Shown one piece after another: positions 60,403 to 64,000 of a stretch of 64,000 nt of DNA (position 1 is the first letter of the stretch; every line of letters begins with the position of its first letter). The DNA is from Peribacillus simplex NBRC 15720 = DSM 1321 (GTDB taxonomy: Bacteria > Bacillota > Bacilli > Bacillales > DSM-1321). The DNA lies in assembly GCF_002243645.1 (NCBI RefSeq), contig NZ_CP017704.1, positions 3,738,001 through 3,802,000 of the forward strand, read 5' to 3'. The position numbers and the translations under genes were made by a program. The notes under the pieces were generated by a model. It ran no database searches. It had not been told where the DNA came from and saw only the letters and a list, made by a program, of their open reading frames with translations.

Positions 60403-62322
60403 ATGGGTGAAAAAATGATTAAAGTTCAATTCCCGGATGGGCAGCAAAAGGAATATCCGCAAGGGATGACAGTGGAAAGTGTGGCAGGGTCCATCAGCTC
60501 AAGTTTAAGGAAAAAGGCAGTAGCAGGAATACTGGATAAGCAACTGGTTGACCTAAGTTTCAAGTTGAATAAGGATGCCGAACTGTCGATCTTGACTCTG
60601 GATTCGGATGAAGGATTACAAGTTTTACGACATACATCGGCGCATGTTTTGGCGCAGGCTGTGAAAAGATTATACCAAAACGTGGAATTAGGGATGGGGC
60701 CAGTAGTGGAAGATGGTTTTTACTATGATTTTAAGTTAGACCATCCTTTGAGTTCAGAAGATCTACAAGCTATTGAAAAAGAGATGGAACATATCATAAG
60801 TGAAAATCTGGAAATTAAAAGGATCGAAGTGTCTTATGACGAAGCTGTGAAGTTATTCGAGGGTAGAGGGGAGTCATTCAAGTTGGATATAGCAAAGAAT
60901 ATCCCTAAGGGTGAAAAATTAACGCTCTATCAACAGGGGGAATTCGTCGATCTATGCAAAGGGCCGCACCTTCCATCCACATCATTTGTAAAATCGTTCA
61001 AATTGACTCGTGTATCTGGTGCCTATTGGCGGGGAGACAATCAAAATGAAGTTCTTCAAAGGGTGTATGGCGTGGCTTTCCGAAAGAAAAAGGATTTACA
61101 GGATCATTTTAAATTCCTGGAAGAAGCGGCCAAACGCGATCACCGAAAAATAGGGAAGCAGTTGGAGTTATTCATGTTTTCGGAGGAAGCCCCTGGAATG
61201 CCGTTTTATTTACCTAAAGGACAAATTGTTAGAAATGAATTGGAGAAGTTCTCGCGGGAGCTTCAGACTGAAGCTGATTACGACGAAGTTCGGACTCCTT
61301 TCATGATGAACCAGCGGCTATGGGAACAATCGGGTCACTGGGATCATTACCATGAGAATATGTACTTCACTGAGGTGGATCAAACAAAATTCGCGATGAA
61401 GCCAATGAACTGTCCGGGTCATATGCTCATTTTCAAAAACAGTCTTTATTCTTACAGGGATTTACCCATCCGGATGGCCGAATTCGGTCAAGTCCACCGT
61501 CATGAATATAGCGGTGCATTGAACGGAATGCTGCGGGTCCGTACATTTTGTCAGGATGATGCACACATTTATGTTCGGCAGGATCAAATCGAAAGTGAAA
61601 TTAAACAAGTGTTTCATCTGATTGATAAGGTGTATCGCACTTTTGGATTCGAGTATTCCGTTGAGCTCTCGACTCGTCCAGAGGATTCAATGGGCGATGA
61701 TTCCCTTTGGCAGGCTTCTGAAACAGCCTTGAAAAATGTTCTGGAAAGCATCGGAATACATTATCAATTAAATGAAGGGGACGGGGCATTTTATGGACCT
61801 AAAATTGATTTTCATATAAAAGATGCATTAAAACGAAGCCATCAATGTGCAACAATTCAACTTGATTTTCAAATGCCCGATAAATTTGATCTGACTTACA
61901 TCGATGAAAATAATGAAAAAGTTCGTCCTGTCGTCATTCATCGTGCCATTTTTGGATCGATCGATCGTTTTTTTGGAATCCTGATAGAACATTTTGCCGG
62001 TGCTTTTCCGGTATGGCTTGCCCCGGTGCAAGTACAGATCATCCCTGTCTCACAAGTTCATTTGAATTATTGTTTAAAGGTTCAAAAAGAACTGAAGAAT
62101 CAAGGGATAAGAGTGAAAATTGATGATCGGAATGAAAAGCTGGGGTATAAAGTCAGGGAAGCACAGATGGGGAAAATCCCATATATGCTGGTCCTTGGAG
62201 ATAAAGAAGAGATAGAAAATGAAGTGAATGTCCGGAAATACGGGGAACAAGAATTTGAAAATGTCGCAATAGAAACGTTCATCAAGAAAATGGTCCAGCA
62301 AATAAAAGAACGCAGCATCTAA
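60403..62322 (+). CDS. thrS: Threonyl-tRNA synthetase
   Basis: A 639-aa class II synthetase, full length. It has a TGS domain (about 1-62), the editing N2 domain with HTSAHVLAQAVKRLY and the zinc-like CKGPHLPST (about 63-240), a catalytic domain with MKPMNCPGHMLIF and RMAEFGQVHRHEYSGALNGM (about 245-535), and an anticodon-binding domain (VQIIPVSQVHLNYCLKVQ to the end). It couples threonine to tRNA-Thr. The protein is led by two tandem threonine T-boxes, a pattern like the leader repeats of B. subtilis thrZ, so it may be the ThrZ type. AAAGGGG lies 8 bases before the ATG; an adjacent GTG at 60400 is possible. Confidence 0.95.
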   Translation: MGEKMIKVQFPDGQQKEYPQGMTVESVAGSISSSLRKKAVAGILDKQLVDLSFKLNKDAELSILTLDSDEGLQVLRHTSAHVLAQAVKRLYQNVELGMGPVVEDGFYYDFKLDHPLSSEDLQAIEKEMEHIISENLEIKRIEVSYDEAVKLFEGRGESFKLDIAKNIPKGEKLTLYQQGEFVDLCKGPHLPSTSFVKSFKLTRVSGAYWRGDNQNEVLQRVYGVAFRKKKDLQDHFKFLEEAAKRDHRKIGKQLELFMFSEEAPGMPFYLPKGQIVRNELEKFSRELQTEADYDEVRTPFMMNQRLWEQSGHWDHYHENMYFTEVDQTKFAMKPMNCPGHMLIFKNSLYSYRDLPIRMAEFGQVHRHEYSGALNGMLRVRTFCQDDAHIYVRQDQIESEIKQVFHLIDKVYRTFGFEYSVELSTRPEDSMGDDSLWQASETALKNVLESIGIHYQLNEGDGAFYGPKIDFHIKDALKRSHQCATIQLDFQMPDKFDLTYIDENNEKVRPVVIHRAIFGSIDRFFGILIEHFAGAFPVWLAPVQVQIIPVSQVHLNYCLKVQKELKNQGIRVKIDDRNEKLGYKVREAQMGKIPYMLVLGDKEEIENEVNVRKYGEQEFENVAIETFIKKMVQQIKERSI

Positions 62323-62342
62323 TAAGATAGCAGCTTAATCCA

Positions 62343-62356
62343 AACTCACGAGTAAA
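62343..62356 (+). repeat. Lone unit of the ACGAGTAAA array
   Basis: AACTCACGAGTAAA matches the tandem unit at 9298-9406. It lies between the thrS stop and its terminator. Confidence 0.6.
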
Positions 62357-62385
62357 TGCCCATTGAATTAGGTTTGGATAAAAAG

Positions 62386-62417
62386 AGACAGCCGAATAAA
62401 TCGGCTGTCCTTTTTTA
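62386..62417 (+). terminator. Terminator of thrS
   Basis: GACAGCCGA / TCGGCTGTC hairpin followed by six T residues. Confidence 0.9.
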
Positions 62418-62483
62418 TCTACAAATCCATACCCAGCCAACACCAGGAATGAACTGCTGGAAACAGTTACCCCCCCGGGCAGG

Positions 62484-62800
62484 TTAATCTAGGTATTGTA
62501 ATCCAACTATATCAGTATGATGAACCTCATTTGGAATGCAACCTTCGAGTATTTGTACCATACCAGTAGCATTATTTATCCCCATTAAAATAAAGGTGTG
62601 CTGGGTGTTACCCCAAAAACCTCTGAAACAATGACCTTGTCGGCCTGCGTTTAAAAGGCTCTGAATAGTGGCTACTGGAACCAGTGTTTGTACTGGCAGT
62701 CTGTCATCATAATAAGGCAAATTAGCATAAGGATTATCGTAATAATATGGATCCGTATAATATGGAACATTATAAGAGTAATAACCGTATACATTACTTA
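62484..62800 (-). CDS. Tyr-rich spore-coat-like protein, start unclear
   Basis: The frame from the TTG at 62720 gives 78 aa (LPYYDDRLPVQTLVPVATIQ, then GRQGHCFRGFWGNTQHTFIL). The same frame stays open upstream to about 62800 and encodes a Tyr-rich stretch (VYGYYSYNVPYYTDPYYYDN), which looks coding. No ATG, GTG or TTG with a ribosome site begins that longer reading. Either an unusual start is used or the first codons have been lost; an ATG at about 62795 is in a different frame. The Tyr-rich head and compact C-terminal domain suggest a spore-coat protein, but this is inference. Confidence 0.5.
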
Positions 62801-62806
62801 AACTTA

Positions 62807-63433
62807 TTATGTAAATAAAACCTTGGCTGCTTGGATGGCAAAGTAAATGCCAATCCCTATAAGGGATATACCCGAAATGATCGAGATGCCCATTAGAATT
62901 GGTTTGGATAATAAGCGTCTGAAAGTGCTGGCGATGATGGCCATTGCGAAATCCCAGATTAAGAGGCCGATAAGGATTCCTGAACTGTATAAAAGTAAAT
63001 GATCCATATCATATTTTGAAGCGGAGTTTGCGAGAATGGATCCATAAATCCCCAGCCAAAACAAAATGGATAAAGGATTCGAAAGGGACATGATGAATCC
63101 AGTCAGGAATGAAGAAAAAAGGGAATCTTTCGCATTTCGTGCATTCACTTCAATCTTACCTGCACTAAGCAGACTTTCGATTCCGGTATAGGTCAGGACG
63201 AAAAATCCAAAAAGCCATAAAAATGTCTTCATGAAGGAGTTGTCCAAAAAGTGGACGACACCGAAAAAGACGAGGGCTATAAAAACGAAATCCGCTAAAA
63301 TGGCACCCCAGCCAAAAATCCAGGCATGCCAAAAACCCTTTTTGATTCCTTTGTCCAATTGAGCAGCGTTTATGGGACCGATAGGAGCCGCTAATGATAA
63401 GCCTAATAATACATAGCTGAAAAAAACACCCAA
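62807..63433 (-). CDS. LysE-family translocator
   Basis: A 208-aa membrane protein with six hydrophobic helices, the LysE/RhtB size. The N-terminal LSLAAPIGPINAAQLDKGIKKGF contains the family signature (APIGPxNxxxxxxG), followed by FGWGAILADFVFIALVFFG. LysE-type proteins export amino acids and related compounds. The substrate is not known. It starts with TTG behind GAGGTGAT. The codons before the stop end six bases from the long reading of the downstream Tyr-rich protein. Confidence 0.9.
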   Translation of the reverse strand: MGVFFSYVLLGLSLAAPIGPINAAQLDKGIKKGFWHAWIFGWGAILADFVFIALVFFGVVHFLDNSFMKTFLWLFGFFVLTYTGIESLLSAGKIEVNARNAKDSLFSSFLTGFIMSLSNPLSILFWLGIYGSILANSASKYDMDHLLLYSSGILIGLLIWDFAMAIIASTFRRLLSKPILMGISIISGISLIGIGIYFAIQAAKVLFT

Positions 63434-63892
63434 ATCATCACCTCATCATTTGATACATCTTCGCTTATTTGAATGTATTCAAACAATGGGACTTGTACCA
63501 CCTTTTTAGTCCTTTTTTGAGTGGATATGGTGAATCATGGTCCGGTTTGCTTTATGGATGTACTTGGCCGTGACCTGGAACCTGGATGTTTTTGTAACCA
63601 CACAGAAAAGTCCTTCATCATGTAATTTAGTCAAATGGAAAGACGTCAGTTTTAATGAATGCGCTATAAAACTCCAGGGGAATCGGAGGATAATTATGCC
63701 TGAATTATCGATACAGAATAAATACAATACAATTGATATCATGCATACTGATATTGCAATGAAATTAAGGATCATTTTGAAGAAATACTTTCAAATGCGT
63801 TAAACCTTATTAAGTATCAGCATCTATCGTTTTAAATGAAGGTAATGTTATTTAAATGGTGTGGAGCGGATTTTTACCTTCTAAAGTTTAAA
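63434..63892. other. Gene-free stretch with two uncertain open frames
   Basis: A plus-strand frame (63537-63803) and a minus-strand frame (63506-63775) overlap each other. Neither has a convincing ribosome site. The minus-strand frame ends DEGLFCVVTKTSRFQVTAKY and then a basic tail, and could be a short real gene or a remnant. I do not call either. Confidence 0.3.
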
Positions 63893-64000
63893 GGTACGAG
63901 ACTCTTGCGGGAAAAGCGTATCCAAGGAAGACCCTGCAGACGCAAAGAGCGCCTAGGGCGGACCATCCGCGGAAAGCGAGTGCTTGGAGGCAACGGTTCG
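63893..64000 (+). repeat. Dispersed GC-rich repeat at the right edge
   Basis: ACGAGACTCTTGCGGGAAAA, AAGACCCTGCAGACGCAAAG and CCATCCGCGGAAAGCGAGTG. It parallels the copy at 41413-41525 and continues beyond the window. Confidence 0.85.

Noticed and set aside
63537..63803. 88-aa plus-strand frame
   Set aside because: No ribosome site and no recognisable pattern; it overlaps an equally uncertain minus-strand frame.

Overview
The window looks like a chromosomal segment of a spore-forming, low-GC member of the Bacillaceae, most likely Peribacillus or a close relative. It has spore genes (CsgA-like, SspH-like, CwlJ, YjcZ), sigma-B-type stress signals, T-box and purine riboswitches, and a lysine 2,3-aminomutase cluster that matches B. 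subtilis kamA-yokU-yodPQRST gene for gene. The genus is my inference; the family is well supported.

Layout. 0-2 kb: the end of a sigma-54 activator, a sigma-54 promoter, a 46-aa small protein and an SSS-family symporter. 2-16.8 kb: ordinary core and small accessory genes, namely an L,D-transpeptidase, a ZIP transporter, a lipoprotein nucleosidase under a guanine-class riboswitch, oxidoreductases, a LysR regulator, a DUF1659/DUF2922/YvrJ trio, a sigma-B-type KGG stress protein and a DUF3238 protein. 16.9-35 kb: an AT-rich accessory region. Its small single genes are nearly all on the plus strand and are separated by co-oriented copies of a roughly 80-120 bp repeat made of three hairpins. The region carries an IS110 element inserted in one repeat, a vgb-vat streptogramin resistance pair, a DUF1697 gene flanked by 38-bp inverted repeats, a duplicated and broken SRPBCC gene, a frameshifted RraB gene, and a Cys/His repeat protein next to a putative spore-surface protein.

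36-45 kb: a ketone-body (3-hydroxybutyrate/acetoacetate) unit with 3-hydroxybutyrate dehydrogenase, 3-hydroxyacyl-CoA dehydrogenase, thiolase, a sigma-54 activator, a GntP-type permease and a ScoAB-type CoA transferase. Consensus sigma-54 promoters precede both operons and a cre-like site lies in the permease leader. 47-58.5 kb: a lysine catabolic operon with a RocR-like sigma-54 activator, a cre-like site and a sigma-54 promoter. It continues with kamA, yokU, ablB, a ferredoxin, an aminotransferase, CoA transferase A and B, a thiolase, an M20 amidohydrolase, and a LysP-type permease carrying a one-base frameshift. The predicted route runs lysine -> beta-lysine -> N6-acetyl-beta-lysine -> 3-oxo-6-acetamidohexanoyl-CoA -> acetyl-CoA plus 4-acetamidobutyrate, then GABA.

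58.7-64 kb: small membrane proteins, a threonyl-tRNA synthetase gene behind two nearly identical tandem T-box leaders, a LysE-type exporter, and a copy of a dispersed GC-rich repeat at the right edge. Four intact sigma-54 promoters and sigma-54 activators (two complete, one partial) make this a notably sigma-54-rich stretch, with import, CoA activation and thiolysis of amino and keto acids as the shared theme.
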